A DNA stretch of 64,000 bases from NCBI GenBank assembly GCA_028583605.1, contig CM053337.1, forward strand, positions 24,662,162 through 24,726,161, in the 5' to 3' direction. The notes below the pieces were generated by a model. The model was not told where the DNA came from and did not search any database. It saw nothing but the letters and a program-made list of their open reading frames with translations. Each line of letters opens with the position of its first letter. Positions within the stretch are counted from its first letter, which is position 1. Source of the DNA: Dastarcus helophoroides. Taxonomy: Eukaryota; Arthropoda; Insecta; Coleoptera; Bothrideridae. Below are positions 52,961 through 64,000 of this stretch, piece by piece. The position numbers and the translations under genes are program-made.

Positions 52961-54844
52961 ATGTCTCGAATGAGAATCGAATTTATTTCGAGTTTTTTCG
53001 AAATTTTGTCTCTAATATGTCTCTTTTTTAAATTGCGTATTACCCTCTAAAAATTTAATTTTTTTTTATTATTTCACTTTTTTTTCCTAAATCTTGCTAT
53101 GCAAATGACACAGTATAAAAAATATTTGAAATATCGAAAGCAACTTTATATTTACAAAAGATTGGATTAAATTAAAATAAATACATAGAAACGTATATCG
53201 AATTTTAGGAAAAATGTCTACATTCGAGAATTTGAAATTTCAGGAAGCAAAGTAAAAATTTAAAGCATAAACTCGGTATTTTAAAATGAAAGTAAATGGT
53301 TTGAGATAAATCTATAACTTATGCAGAAAATTTAAAAATTCGTAATTAAGTCCGAAATTGAAATAAAAAAATAGAATTTACAGAAAACACGATCTTAAAA
53401 TTTCTAGATACTAAATTACCCATTTCGAGATTAGAGTGGAATTTTTTGAAAATATAGACAGTAAAAAGTGAAAGCGCAAACTAGAAAATTTAATTTTAAA
53501 ATTAACAAGACAAACACAAACAGAAAAAATTTTGATACAATTGAACAGAACAAAAAATTTTACAAAATTTACCCAAAAAAAAGGGTAAAGAAAGTCTCAA
53601 CTTCAGAAAGAACAGACTAGAAAAAGAAGTCAAACTTTGATTTTTAAAATTAACATTTGAAAAAAAAATATTAAGCCCAAGTACAAAATTTTGAGAATAA
53701 ATTCAAAATTTATGAGTAAAATAAAACGAAAACAAAAAAAATCGATCTTTTCCTTGAATCAATTTCGAGCTTCTACGCAATTTTTTTCTCAAATTCTTGG
53801 TTTGCATTAAAAATTCTTACTCAATCTTGGAAAAAATTGGAATTCAAAAAATGTTTTTGAAAATTTCCAGAAAAAATCAATTCGGAATTAGATAGATTTT
53901 GAAAAAACGGACAATATTTCTAGAAGTGAAAATTTGAAGTTCAAATAAAAAAAACTAATCATTGAAAGTTAAAAATCTGAATCCGGAGCAAAATGATGCA
54001 TTTTGGAGAAAAACGACGAATCTATAAAAAAGATGACAAAATCAAATTAGAAAAGTTCGTGATTTTTTTTGAATTAAATTTTGGATTTTTTTAATTAAAA
54101 TTTCGTTTCCGTTTAAAAATGTATATTTATACTTACACCGTTAATTTCATTTTTCAAATGCTTAAGAATAAATAAAGTGACAATTTCAAAAAGAGGCATC
54201 TAAATTTTAGAAATGTTCTCAAATGTTTGAGGAAAGTCGAAATTTCGAATTCAAAATCAAAGTTTGAGGAAAAAAAGGAAAATTTGAAATTTTCTGAAGA
54301 AGGTCCTAATTTTGACATAGAATTAGAAGTTTACTAAGAATTACTTCGACTTTTAATCTCGAAATTTCGACTTTTTTCTCGAAATTCCGACTTTTTTCTC
54401 GAAATTCCGACTTTTTTCTCGAAATTCCGATATGACAGTCGAAATTTGAACTTTCTGTTCGAAATTCCGCGCTCAAAAGCTCAAAACTTCGAGTTTAAAA
54501 TCGTCTCAACTTTTATCTCAACGTTTCTTACTCTATGGTTAAGTTAGGCAAATGACAGTTGCTCCCGCTGTTGTCAACCTTAGAGTTTTTGCTGTAGATT
54601 TGCAGCTTTTCAAAAATCTTCTTCTCAGTTTTCAGTTTAATCCCCAAAATATCAAGTTTTTTATTTCTGTTACGACCAAAGCAGAATTAGAATTTGTTTT
54701 CCAACTAAGAGTTTAACCATTTAAGATGAAAACATTCACTTTTTTACCAAAACTTCGACCATTTTTTTAAATTCGACCATAATGTTTAAAAAATAAAAAT
54801 TTGACTTTAGATATCCTGATTTCGTTTTATAGAATTTAAAAAAA
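52961..54844. repeat. A/T-rich array with a short clean 20-bp minisatellite
   Basis: Degenerate array. At 54356-54430 the unit CTCGAAATTCCGACTTTTTT repeats cleanly. At 54536-54590 there is a partial copy of the spacer of the 39-44 kb element (GGTTAAGTTAGGCAAATGAC, then AGTTGCTCCCGCTGTTGTC). A fragment of that family is therefore present here. Confidence 0.6.
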
Positions 54845-55062
54845 ATTGAAATACAGAACTTGTCCCCTGAAACCAAGAAAGATTAAAAAACACAACAAAG
54901 GTTGCCCCAACGCGTTTCGACAGCCAAGCTCTCATCTTTAGAGAGATACTCGTCGAAACGCGTTAGAGCAACCTTTGTTGTGTTTTTTAATCTTTCTTGG
55001 TTTCAGGAGACAAGTTCTGTATTTCAATTTTTGAAAATAACCAAGGACCAGTCCGTTCCACC
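54845..55062. repeat. Dispersed hairpin cassette, best palindromic copy 8
   Basis: The left arm ATTGAAATACAGAACTTGTC ... GTTGCCCCAACGCGTTTCGA is mirrored by the right arm TCGAAACGCGTTAGAGCAAC ... CAAGTTCTGTATTTCAATTT. The right arm continues to GGACCAGTCCGTTCCACC at the outer end. The central hairpin is partly collapsed (AGAGAGATACTCGTCGAAAC). Confidence 0.8.
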
Positions 55063-56040
55063 AAACATAGAATTTTTCAGTTTATTTTTCCCAAAATTGC
55101 GATTTTTTTCGAGATTAAATTTCAGAGTTCGACATATTTTCTAAGTTAAATCTTAACATTCTTTTGAATGCTCATAGAAATTTCGTCTTTTTCCATGTTT
55201 TCCTATGTTAAAATATCATATTTCCCAAGATTTCTAAAATTAAAATTAAGAATTTGACTTTTCTCTGAACTGATCTTTCTGATTTTTTTCTCAAAATTTC
55301 AATATTAATCTCTAAATTAAAAATTATAAATATTTTCTGAAATATTTCATTTTTTTCTTACAGACGACAACATATTCACATTACAGTTTAAAAAATTTGA
55401 CTTTTTCTTCAAAAATTTCTTGTTTAAACCCAAACTTCTTTTCTTTTTCTGGAATTAAATGTTGAAATAGTATTTTTTAATAAAACCACTCAAAATGTCA
55501 ATTTTTCCACAAAATTTTTAGCTAAAATTTGAAAATCCTTACTTTATTCATAAAATTTCATCTCTAAAATGAAAACTTCGACGGGTTCCTAAAAAAATTG
55601 TCGTTGATCCCGGAATTTCAGTTTTTTTTTAGCAAATATGAATCTAAATGTAATTTTTTTAACTTCTTCCTATTTCTCTTAAAATGTCCACTTATTTTAA
55701 TTAATAATTGAATGTTTTCTTATTGTTGAAATTTAGATCTTATTGTTAGTTCCAAATCCTATATTTAAATCTGAATAATTCTAAATTTCGAGTCTAGGAT
55801 TCAAATAAAAAAACTGAATTTATTGATACGGATAATTTCGACTTGAATGACACAATTCCCATCTTACCTGGAGCGACTTTAAATTCAAAAGTTCCTGATT
55901 TTTCGATTTTTTTATTTTCGATAGATTTCGATTCAAACCACATATTTTGTGGGTATTTCAATTCAATTTTTTTTGTTCAAAATTTGGCTTCTATTCAAAT
56001 TCCACATTTTACTGGGATTGTAACCTGTGACGATTAAGTC
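55063..56040. repeat. T-rich degenerate array, fading
   Basis: TTTTCTCAAAATTTC-type words to about 55.6 kb, then mixed sequence. The plus-strand open frame at 55843-56037 has no recognisable feature, so I do not annotate it. Confidence 0.5.
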
Positions 56041-56726
56041 ACCCAGAGATAGCAAATTTGTGCGCACATGAAAAACAGGTGTTATTTGTCGCTTAGGATA
56101 ATTGTTCACAAAAAAAAGCTTCTTATATTTTATTTAAAAGTTTCTTTCCCTGTTGCAAATTGATGACTAAAAAAGGGTCTTCTCAAATCAATCTACCTGA
56201 AGCAATAATCTGTTAAACCCAAAACCTGGAGATACCTCGCTAAACCTGGACACTCCAAGTCAAACATGGAGATAAGGAAGACCCATACATTTTACTTTTA
56301 ATTCTGAAATTTCAAAGTTATTATTTAAAATTTCTGGCATAGGGTCGAAACACTGGAGAATATAAAAATAGAAGTTTGACTTACATTTAAAAATATAAAC
56401 TTCTTCTACTTAATATCTATTCAATTCTGAATAAAAATTTTCGATTAACGCCATCGTTCACAAACTTCGAATATGTGACAAAATAGTTTTAGAATCTATT
56501 CCAGATGGCGCCTCGAATAGAGTTCTTAAATTTCCCCTTCGAGTTAAAGTTCTCCTTTCAGCCATAGACAATTTGCATGTTTTTATTTTACGTCAATGTC
56601 ATTTCTTCGACATAACCTACACTCCGCAGTTTTTTATATTTTGTAAACAGAAACAAAAACTGAGATGATTTGATAATTTTTTTACTATCGGAAGCGACCT
56701 ATGACCTACGATGCACCTCAACAGCG
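56041..56726. other. Upstream region of TM2D1
   Basis: Unique sequence that should include the TM2D1 promoter and 5' leader. No TATA box, initiator or other site can be assigned with confidence. TGACATAACCTACACTCC-like sequence near 56610 is a possible leader region. Confidence 0.35.
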
Positions 56727-58038
56727 ATGATCGACCATAAAATAATCGGTTTCTTTCTAGTTTTATTATTCAACGTCAGCTCTTGTTACGAACTGCCATG
56801 TAGTTCCTTGCGAATGGGGCAGTACATGTGCCCTGATCCTTCATACGAATTAATCGACCCGAAAACGCAGCAATTGCGAGGATGCGATCGAAACAATAAA
56901 GCTAAAGGTGAGCCCACAAGTTGATAAATTGTTTATAATACGAAGTTGTTTCAGTGCGATGCATTGCGGTCGATGGGATAATTTGCAAGGAGACTAATAA
57001 CTCTACATTTATGAAGGAAATGCCCTGCAAGTGGACGTAAGTGTCATTATGTTGATGAGGGTTTTTAGGAAACCCCAAAATTCGTGTTGCTATTACTGAG
57101 TGGGTCATTTGAGAAAGAACACAAGTCTGTAAAAACAAGAACCGAGATAATTAAAGAAAACCTTTCTATACTTATATTCTTTTAATTGGTGGCCCTAAGT
57201 TTGAAGGCGCGTCACTGCAAGCCCTAAATATGTGTTTCTATGCAATGATAGATCGAGGTTACCACAATGCATTGCAGTAAAAATGCTACTTTGGCCCAAA
57301 GGTGGATTTCTGTGGTTTAGCAAATGACCCGATTCAATTAAAGTAGAACTCTGTTATAATAAGGATGCAAGGAACCAGTAAAACACGGTTTTCATTGTAA
57401 ACACTTTAAATATGAACAAGCAAGTAATAAGGAATTCACATTTTTTGGTGGAACGGACTGGTCCTTGGTTATCTTCAAATATTGAAATACAGAACTTGTC
57501 CCCTGAAACCAAGAAAGATTAGATCAGATTAAAAAACACAACAGAGATACAGCATCTCTCTGAAGATGACAGCTTGGCTATCGAAATGCGTTAGAGCAAC
57601 GTTTGTTATGTTTTTTAATCTTTCTTGATTTCAGGGGACAAGTTCTGTACTTCAGGAATTCACTCGTTATATTTGTTTAGTTTTTAAAACTAGTATCATT
57701 ATAAAAAGGATTCTGCTGTAATTAAATTTTGTGGTTTGTCATAAAGTTGATTTTGTTGCAGGAATGGTTACTACTTTGATACAGCTTTACTTCTGTCGAT
57801 ATTTTTGGGGATGTTTGGGGTCGATCGCTTCTACCTTGGATATCCAGCAATAGGTTTAGCGAAATTTTGCACATTGGGTTTCATGTTTTTGGGGCAACTG
57901 ATCGATATTATTTTAATAGCATCCCAAGTAGTTGGGCCAGCTGACGGTTCTGCTTATGTCATGCCATACTATGGACCTGCCGTGGAAGTCATTAAAAGTG
58001 ATAATTGGACTTACCGTTTAAAACAAGACAATTGGTGA
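56727..58038 (+). CDS. TM2D1: TM2 domain-containing protein 1 (three exons)
   Basis: Exons 56727-56907, 56955-57036 and 57762-58038 join in frame (donors GTGAGC and GTAAGT; acceptors TTGTTTCAG and TTGTTGCAG) to a 179-residue protein. The ATG at 56727 begins a signal peptide (MIDHKIIGFFLVLLFNVSSC). The in-frame upstream ATG at 56670 would put a non-hydrophobic stretch in front and is not preferred. A luminal Cys-rich region follows (LPCSSLRMGQYMCPDP, CIAVDGIICKE with NNST, MPCKW), then two membrane helices (LLSIFLGMFG and FMFLGQLIDIILIA) joined around the DRFYLGYPAIGLAKF turn with its DRF motif. It closes with VVGPADGSAYVMPYYG, characteristic of TM2D1. Family members are membrane proteins linked to Notch signalling and endolysosomal function in flies. 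Intron 2 carries a nested pogo-like MITE and cassette copy 9. The gene is convergent with the next, with 184 bp between stops. Confidence 0.92.
56908..56954 (+). other. TM2D1 intron 1 (47 bp)
   Basis: The intron runs from GTGAGC to GTTGTTTCAG. It is very short, as is common for insect introns. Splicing yields codon GTG across the junction. Confidence 0.85.
57348..57720. mobile_element. pogo-like MITE interrupted by cassette insertion
   Basis: The left end AAGTAGAACTCTGTTATAAT and the right end, inverted, TACAGCAGAATCCTTTTTAT are imperfect inverted repeats of the same style as the 46.5-kb MITE. Removing the insertion at 57440-57663 leaves about 150 bp. Boundaries are approximate. Confidence 0.55.
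57440..57653. mobile_element. Hairpin cassette copy 9 with 10-bp target duplication
   Basis: AGGAATTCAC occurs directly before (57430-57439) and after (57654-57663) the cassette. This is the clearest evidence in the window that the cassette moves. It reads TTTTTTGGTGGAACGGACTG, GTCCCCTGAAACCAAGAAAG, then CTCTCTGAAGATGACAGCTT, CGAAATGCGTTAGAG and ATCTTTCTTGATTTCAGG. A target copy of about 10 bp does not fit TA or 8-bp transposons and fits retroelement-type insertion. Confidence 0.75.
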
Positions 58039-58123
58039 TTTATGTTTGTTAAAATTGTAAAAAAGTTCTAAATTAGATAACTTATTGTATTATTAAGTGT
58101 AAATAATGTTGTATTCTTATTGC

Positions 58124-58129
58124 TTTATT
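58124..58129 (-). terminator. Poly(A) signal of the minus-strand helical-protein gene
   Basis: AATAAA on the minus strand, 94 bases after the stop at 58223. A second AATAAA at 58202-58207 is only 16 bases after the stop. Confidence 0.5.
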
Positions 58130-58222
58130 TCTAAACATTTAAGGTTATTTAAATCCTCGACTGCTTCGACATAGAAACCAACATCAACAGTTAAGTAAAC
58201 ATTTATTGCTATATACAGTAAG

Positions 58223-59452
58223 TTAGAATTTTAAATCATAACTAGTTTGTTCTTTCTTTTTTAACTGAGGTCTGTAATCTTTCAATAAAAGGGAAATTAA
58301 ATTATTTTTATGTATTTGGGGTAATTCCACTGCATTATCATCACACCATTTGATTATTTCCCGGCATCTTCCCAAATTTCCTTGTAAAACTAAAAATATG
58401 TGTTATTATGCAAAAATCTGAAGATATAAACTGTTACAAATTTTATCTTCCAAATATTTAATTCTTCGAGCCCACACGTTATACTTACATTGATACTCGA
58501 GTAAAGCGATGATAACTGTAGTGTAGTCTACTTTCTTTTCAAGCCTCAATAAAATCTCCAATAATCCATAAACAGGATCTGTTTTGTTATTTCTAAGAGA
58601 GATGGAAACCACATAAGGAATCCTGTTTGTTAATTTATCACATAATTCTGGAGTATTCTCGAGCATATTTAAAGAAATTTGCTGGTCAGAATACCAATCA
58701 CTCAAAAAGCAAACCTGCCAAACGCAAGTCAACAAATAAAAATCATTAAACTTGTCCTTGACTTTCTCGCTAAATCTAATTATACTAAATAAGATAACTT
58801 CACTTTGGTTTCTAACTGAATTCTTAATCAAATTTTCCAAAATAAGTCTTAATCTATGTCTCAGGGATGGTTTTGTTTCATATAAATGCTCAAACATTTG
58901 TAATGATTTTGTTATGTTGCCTCTTGTCCAAACAGCAGTGGCAACGAAATGCTGAAAATTCGCATTTGTTAGCAACCACTCTGGCTGGCTTTCCTTACAT
59001 AGATCTATCACATCATCAATTATTTCAGTTTCCCCCATATAAGCGCACACTTCAATAATTTGAAGCAGCAAGACGTCCTGTATTGGAATCTTTCGATATT
59101 TTACACATTGTCTCATCAAATCCAACACAAAGGGATGATTGTCGTCATTTAGAGCACCCAAACATAATGAGTTGATCTCTTTTGCTGATGCACTTAATAC
59201 ATCAATTCTTTTAAACTGAGCACTTTCCGCCGTTGTGAATTTTTTCTTGGCGTTTTCAAGTTTCAGCTTTTGTATGTTCCATTTGTCGCTCTTCTTCTGG
59301 ACCAACTGCGAAGTAAATGCGTCCAATGCATCGATTTCCACTTCAATAGACAATGGTTTTTCCTGATTGCAGTATTTCAATACGTTTTTACTAAGCACCG
59401 AAAGTGGTCTTAAATTTTTAGCGAAACCGTTAAGGCTTAGAACTACTGCCAT
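58223..59452 (-). CDS. Unrecognised, probably mitochondrial helical protein (two exons)
   Basis: I do not recognise the family with confidence. Exon 1 (59452-58489) and exon 2 (58389-58223) join through a 99-bp intron (donor GTAAGT, acceptor TATTTTTAG) to a 376-residue protein. Reading through the donor instead adds 27 unrelated residues and a stop. The spliced tail reads FLQGNLGRCREIIKWCDDNA and continues for 35 more residues to a basic end (KDYRPQLKKKEQTSYDLKF). The start MAVVLSLNGFAKNLRPLSVL lacks acidic residues and looks like a mitochondrial presequence. The rest is Leu/Ile-rich amphipathic helix throughout, including WTRGNITKSLQMFEHLYETK and LEYQFLQGNLGRCREIIKWC, which resemble degenerate PPR/TPR repeats. 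A role in mitochondrial RNA handling, in the style of PTCD proteins, is only a guess. No zinc-binding or catalytic motif is seen. Confidence 0.85.
58284..58289 (+). terminator. Candidate poly(A) signal of TM2D1
   Basis: AATAAA on the plus strand, 246 bases after the TM2D1 stop, inside the last exon of the convergent gene. If used, the two transcripts overlap tail to tail. Confidence 0.45.
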
Positions 59453-59838
59453 GGCCTACGACGTAGGTTCTAACGCTCATGTCGAACTTAACTATTCGAA
59501 TGCTCTTTATTTTTTCTTCTTCCAACAAAGCTGTAGGGTGTCATAATATGTAGTTCAAAGACAAGATGCAGATAAACAAATAAATTGAGTGAATGTCAAA
59601 CCTAAAATAAGATGACAAAATTACTTAACCTATAATTTTTGTCAGATGACTTATTCCTTAGAACTACTTTGACATAGACAGACAAACCAAAGGATCATCT
59701 GCATGGCTGGTTGCCGCGATATGATTTGTAGTTTAAAAATCAGCCGCTGAAGACACTGTTATTCAATTGCAGTGTTGCTAACTCTATCGATTTATTGGTA
59801 GATTTTCCGATTTTGAATTTAATCTACAGAGTTACAAC
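59453..59838. other. Upstream region of the minus-strand gene
   Basis: Unique sequence that should hold its promoter. A small imperfect hairpin at about 59773-59837 pairs GTTGCTAACTCT with AGAGTTACAAC, and GTAGATT with AATCTAC. Nothing else is evident. Confidence 0.4.
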
Positions 59839-60660
59839 TAGGCATGCAACATCGTTCAAAACCACATCGATGTTTGAATAACGATATTTTTTTTTAATGA
59901 AACATCGATGTCTTAAAATCGATATTCGATAACGATACATCGATGTTTTTTGATAAATATTTAATTGCGGACTTAAAAAGAAATTACGAAGGTTAGAACG
60001 GACATCAACTTAAAAGTAAACGTTTTCTTAAAGTTTCGAGTTTAATCTTCAAATTTTGACTTTTCTAAGAAATTCCGAGATTAAAACTGAAATTTAAACT
60101 TTTTTCTCAAAAATTCGACTTCTTTCTCGAAATATTATCTTTAATTTCGAAATTTTGTCTTTTTTTAGCAATTCCGAGATGAAAGTCAGAACATCACCTT
60201 TAATATCAAAATTCTGACTACAGGTAAACTCAAAACTTCGACTCTTTTCTTGAAATTTCAGGAAAAATGGAAATTTCAACATTAATCTCGAGATTCCCAT
60301 ACTCTGTGGTTAGTTTAGGAATGGTTGTTAGACAGTTGGCCGTAGGATGTGTCCAGCAATTTCAATCTTTAATAACCAACATTTCGGTTTTTTTTCAAAC
60401 TTTCTGGGTTAAAGTCGAAACTCGAGAATAGAGTCGAAATTTCGTTTTCTCGAAATTTCTTGGTTAAAGTTAAAATTCGAAATTTGAGTCGAAAAAAAGG
60501 TCGAAATTTCGAGATTAAAATCCAAATTTTCAGATTAAAGTCAATATTTTTACTTTAATCTTGGAATTTCAAGAAAAAGTCGATAGTTTAAAATGCAAAT
60601 TTCGAGAAAAAATTCGAAAATTCGCCTTTAAACTTGAAGTTTCTAAACCATTGTTTTTTA
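59839..60660. mobile_element. Relative of the satellite-filled TAGGGATGTCGAT element (fragment)
   Basis: ACATCGATG-rich words at 59850-59960 (ACATCGATGTTTGAATAACG, AACGATACATCGATG) resemble the GATCGAT-rich end of the element at 39.1 kb. They are followed by AGAACGGACATCAACTT, the array (TCGACTTCTTTCTCGAAAT) and a spacer with CTGTGGTTAGTTTAGG and GTAGGATGTGTCCAGCAA. The right boundary was not found. Confidence 0.55.
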
Positions 60661-62150
60661 AATTGATGTTAAGTTTGGTTTAATATAAAATTTTGGAATT
60701 TTCAAAAGTAAATGAATTTTAGAAATTTCAAAATTTTTAAAAATACAAATTTTTGAAAAAGAAATTAAAATTTTGAGAAGCTTTGAAAATTTTATGAAAA
60801 CACTAAATTTTGAAAAATGTTCAATGTTCATAAAAAAATAAAATTTTCAAATAAATGCCGTTTTTACAGAAAAAACTCCAAATTTTGATAAAATCCTTTT
60901 ATTAAAAGTCGAACCACGTTTTGTAATAATGCCAGACTTTATAAAAGTCAAAATTAAAAAAAAACGAGGTTTTAAGAAGTATCGAATTTTGAAAATTTTG
61001 TTAAAAGAATTTGAAATTTTTTGAAAAACAAAATTTTTATTTTTTTGAAAAAGTTGAAATTTTAACAGACGTATTTTATATTGAAAATTTGGTAGTCAAA
61101 ATTTATATAAATATCGACATTTTCATTTTAAAAACGTTCAATAAAAATTTCCAAAAATGTTGGAATTCTGAAAAATTTCATATTTTAAAAGAAAAAAAAA
61201 TTGCGAGACAAAATTTTGAAAGAGATTTGAAAAAAATGGGAATTTTTAAAAAAAGTGAAAGTTCTGAAGATTTAAAAATAAATTGTAATTTTGAACAAGG
61301 TAAGGATTTTCAAAAATGGTCGAAATTATGAAAAATAGTAAAAATTTTGAAACAATGTCGAAAATGAAAGAAATCAAATTTTTCAAAAAAATTAAAAATT
61401 TCAAGATGCAATTTTTTAAAAAATTAACTCTTTTTATTAAAAAACAAAATTTTCAGAAAGAAAACCAAATTTTTGGAAAGTTGTTCAAATTTAATTTTAG
61501 GAAAAATGTTATTCTGAGTCAGGATTTTCAAAAAAAAAGTCCGAAATTTTGAGAAATAGCTAACCATTTCAAAAATAAGTGAAATTTTGAAAGAATGTTG
61601 CAATTAAAAAAAAATTGAATTTTCAAAAATGTGAAAATTTTGAAATACTATAAATCAAAATTTTCAAAAATAAATCGAAAATTTAAAAACACGCAGCAAT
61701 ATTTTTTAACAAATTTGAATGTTTTTATTAAAAATTGAAATAAACTTACAAGTTCTGAGATTTTAGAAAATAAAGAAATTTTAAAAATATCTAAATTTTT
61801 AAAAAACCTAAAATTTGAAAAAGAAATTAAACTTTTGAAAAAATTAGTCACAGAAGGGAAACTTCAACATTTAAAGATCAAACTTAAAATTTTAAGTTTC
61901 CACTTTAATCTCAAATATTTATAAAAAAAGTTGGAGTTTTTGATAAACATATTCAAGATTAAACCCCGGATTCGGAGAAAAAACTCAAATTTCGGGAAAA
62001 AACTAAAGTTTGTAAAAATAAAATCTAATTTTCAAAGAACATTAGGTTCGAAATTTTGAGAATTTCGTTTTTGAAACTTTCACTTTTGATTCAAAAATTA
62101 TACTTTTTAAAAAATGTTGAGATAAATTTTAAAAGATGATGTATTGCCCA
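60661..62150. repeat. A-rich degenerate array
   Basis: AAATTTTGAAAAA and TTTTCAAAAATGTGAAA-type words. The open frames at 61011-61552 are Lys/Phe-rich repeat translations, so I do not annotate them. Confidence 0.6.
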
Positions 62151-63587
62151 AAGTACATGATAAATTGACGTTTATAAATATAAAGAGCTTCATTAGAATT
62201 TGGTTTTATTGAATTATTTTTCAGTTGTTTTCATGAAAAAGACATATTCTTTAATTTTTTTATCTAAAAACATTTTTTGTAATAAAATCTGCTTTTATTA
62301 TGTAGATCTATTTGATTTGTTTTTTGGATTAACGATTTTTCAACATTGATTCTCTCGATTTCTACATTCACTGTTGCTAATACTGTCCATTTGTTCCCTA
62401 TAACTGTAGTTATCCAGCTTGTAGATCTCTTTTACAAACAATCCCATATCTTTATCTATTTGTCAATGACCCTTAAGCTAGGTATTCAATTTTTTTTCTC
62501 TTTTGGAGGTTAAACTTAAAGTATCCACTGTGACAATTTGAGCGTTTTTATTTTCGAAAATTCTATTATTTTTCTCGAAATTTTGACTTTTTCTAAGAAT
62601 TGTATGGTTACAGTTGGAGTTTTCCAAAATAATTTTTTATTATTTGAATGATTTTCACAAAATCGCGGGTGTAAATTCTGTACTTGAAAATACTTATTGT
62701 CCAAAGTTTAACTTTTTTTTCAAGATTTCAGTTTCAACTTGAAAATTATACGCCTTTCTAAAATTTCAACTTTAAAATGTTGACTTTAATGTGTGGAATT
62801 TGTTTTATAAATCTTGAATTTAAACTCGATTTTGTCTTATAAATTTTAAGTTAAAACTTAAATAGACTAGAAATTTTGGCTTTCAATTCAAAGTAGTTTT
62901 ACAAATTTAGAGTTTTTTCTGAAATTTCCTAATTTAAAATTGAAATATCGTCTTCATGTTTGGTTCCTTTGACTGACATTTTTGTTAAAATGGACACTTT
63001 GGCCCGCATCTGACCTACATCAGGACAAAGCCATCAGATTGACATTAAACTCATAAATTAGGTTTAAAATAAAACAGTTGAATATTTTTTTATCTTTATT
63101 AGTACTCAAGGAATACCTTAAGTCATTTAAATAAAAAAAACAGAATGGAATAACTTACAAACTTTAATTATACTGAATAAAATGAAAATTTATTTATAGA
63201 CTGCCTAATTTACACAATAATTTATCCAAAATAATTCAAATGTATCAAAAAGAAGAGGTATCGATTAACTATGAAAATCGACACTCATTTTGTGAAAAAT
63301 ATTTGCGTTCTTTTCAAAGTAGGAGTCGTTTTCCATGGTTCATAGATACCTCTCTCACATAATTGTAAAATTCGACTGTCTCTAGTAGAAGTTTGGGCTT
63401 AACTTAGTTCAAAATCAAAAACTATTTTATTAAGCACTCCAGTGAATTGAGATTCACAAAATGTCCACAGCTAGTAAAAAAATTAATCTATAAGACTAGC
63501 TTACAAAAAATGTTAAAATTCGTAAAATGGGTTGAAATATCATACTGTTGGGAAGTGAAAAGCACTTATATGTCATCTTCATCACGC
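62151..63587. other. PRMT1 3' flank, no other gene
   Basis: Mixed AT-rich sequence with a short array-like stretch at 62.5-62.95 kb. The PRMT1 3' UTR lies in the right part. Candidate minus-strand AATAAA signals are at 63426-63431 (157 bases after the stop) and 63189-63194. Confidence 0.45.

Positions 63588-64000
<413 letters not shown>

Larger units (their letters stand above)
57037..57761 (+). other. TM2D1 intron 2 (725 bp) with nested repeats
   Basis: The intron runs from GTAAGT to TTTTGTTGCAG. It contains a pogo-like MITE interrupted by a hairpin cassette; both are listed separately. Confidence 0.85.

Noticed and set aside
56670..56726. Upstream in-frame ATG for TM2D1
   Set aside because: It would bury the signal peptide behind 19 polar residues. 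The ATG at 56727 gives a normal signal sequence.
58406..58488. Direct read-through C-terminus of the minus-strand helical protein
   Set aside because: A strong GTAAGT donor at 58488 and an acceptor at 58390 restore a longer, in-phase tail. The read-through tail looks like intron.

Overview
The window is AT-rich, intron-bearing animal DNA, most likely from an insect. The support is GT-AG introns, insect-like versions of conserved animal genes (ZC2HC1, TM2D1, PRMT1), a mariner transposon, a Penelope-like element and Jockey/CR1-type retrotransposon remnants. I cannot name the species. Genes occupy a small part of the window. Most of it is transposable elements and a degenerate A/T-rich minisatellite whose words resemble CGAAATTTCGACTTTTTTCT.

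Layout. 1-23 kb holds no gene I can support apart from one weak 39-codon secreted-peptide candidate at 22.5 kb. It contains T-rich arrays, a deleted mariner (3.7-4.6 kb), a giant nested foldback element (6.9-13.8 kb) with an inverted 155-bp minisatellite, a Penelope-like remnant (17.9-19.1 kb), and a near-perfect long hairpin (20.56-20.93 kb). From 23.09 to 45.75 kb runs a plus-strand ZC2HC1-type gene. Four exons are visible, and its 14.1-kb and 6.7-kb introns are packed with nested transposons. From 46 to 56 kb there is a pogo-like MITE, a hAT-like element filled with minisatellite, a CR1/Jockey-type RT remnant and more arrays. From 56.7 to 59.5 kb there are two compact convergent genes: TM2D1 (three exons, plus) and an unrecognised, probably mitochondrial helical protein (two exons, minus). 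59.8-62.2 kb is another array region. The window ends inside PRMT1 (minus strand, C-terminal 136 residues).

Main observation. Three large elements end in hAT-type inverted repeats and are bounded by exact 8-bp target duplications: 38974-44842 (ATACATAG), 32095-36272 (GATGCAAC) and 47715-51191 (TTTAAATC). None shows a transposase. Their interiors are almost entirely the 20-bp-type minisatellite, which switches strand inside the elements. This suggests non-autonomous DNA transposons carrying and spreading a satellite. A second theme is foldback elements with TA duplications and C(A/C)GGGTG termini. A third is a dispersed cassette, present in at least nine places, whose hairpin resembles a hammerhead ribozyme core with one extra base.

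All assignments come from reading the sequence and from remembered family motifs. No searches were run.
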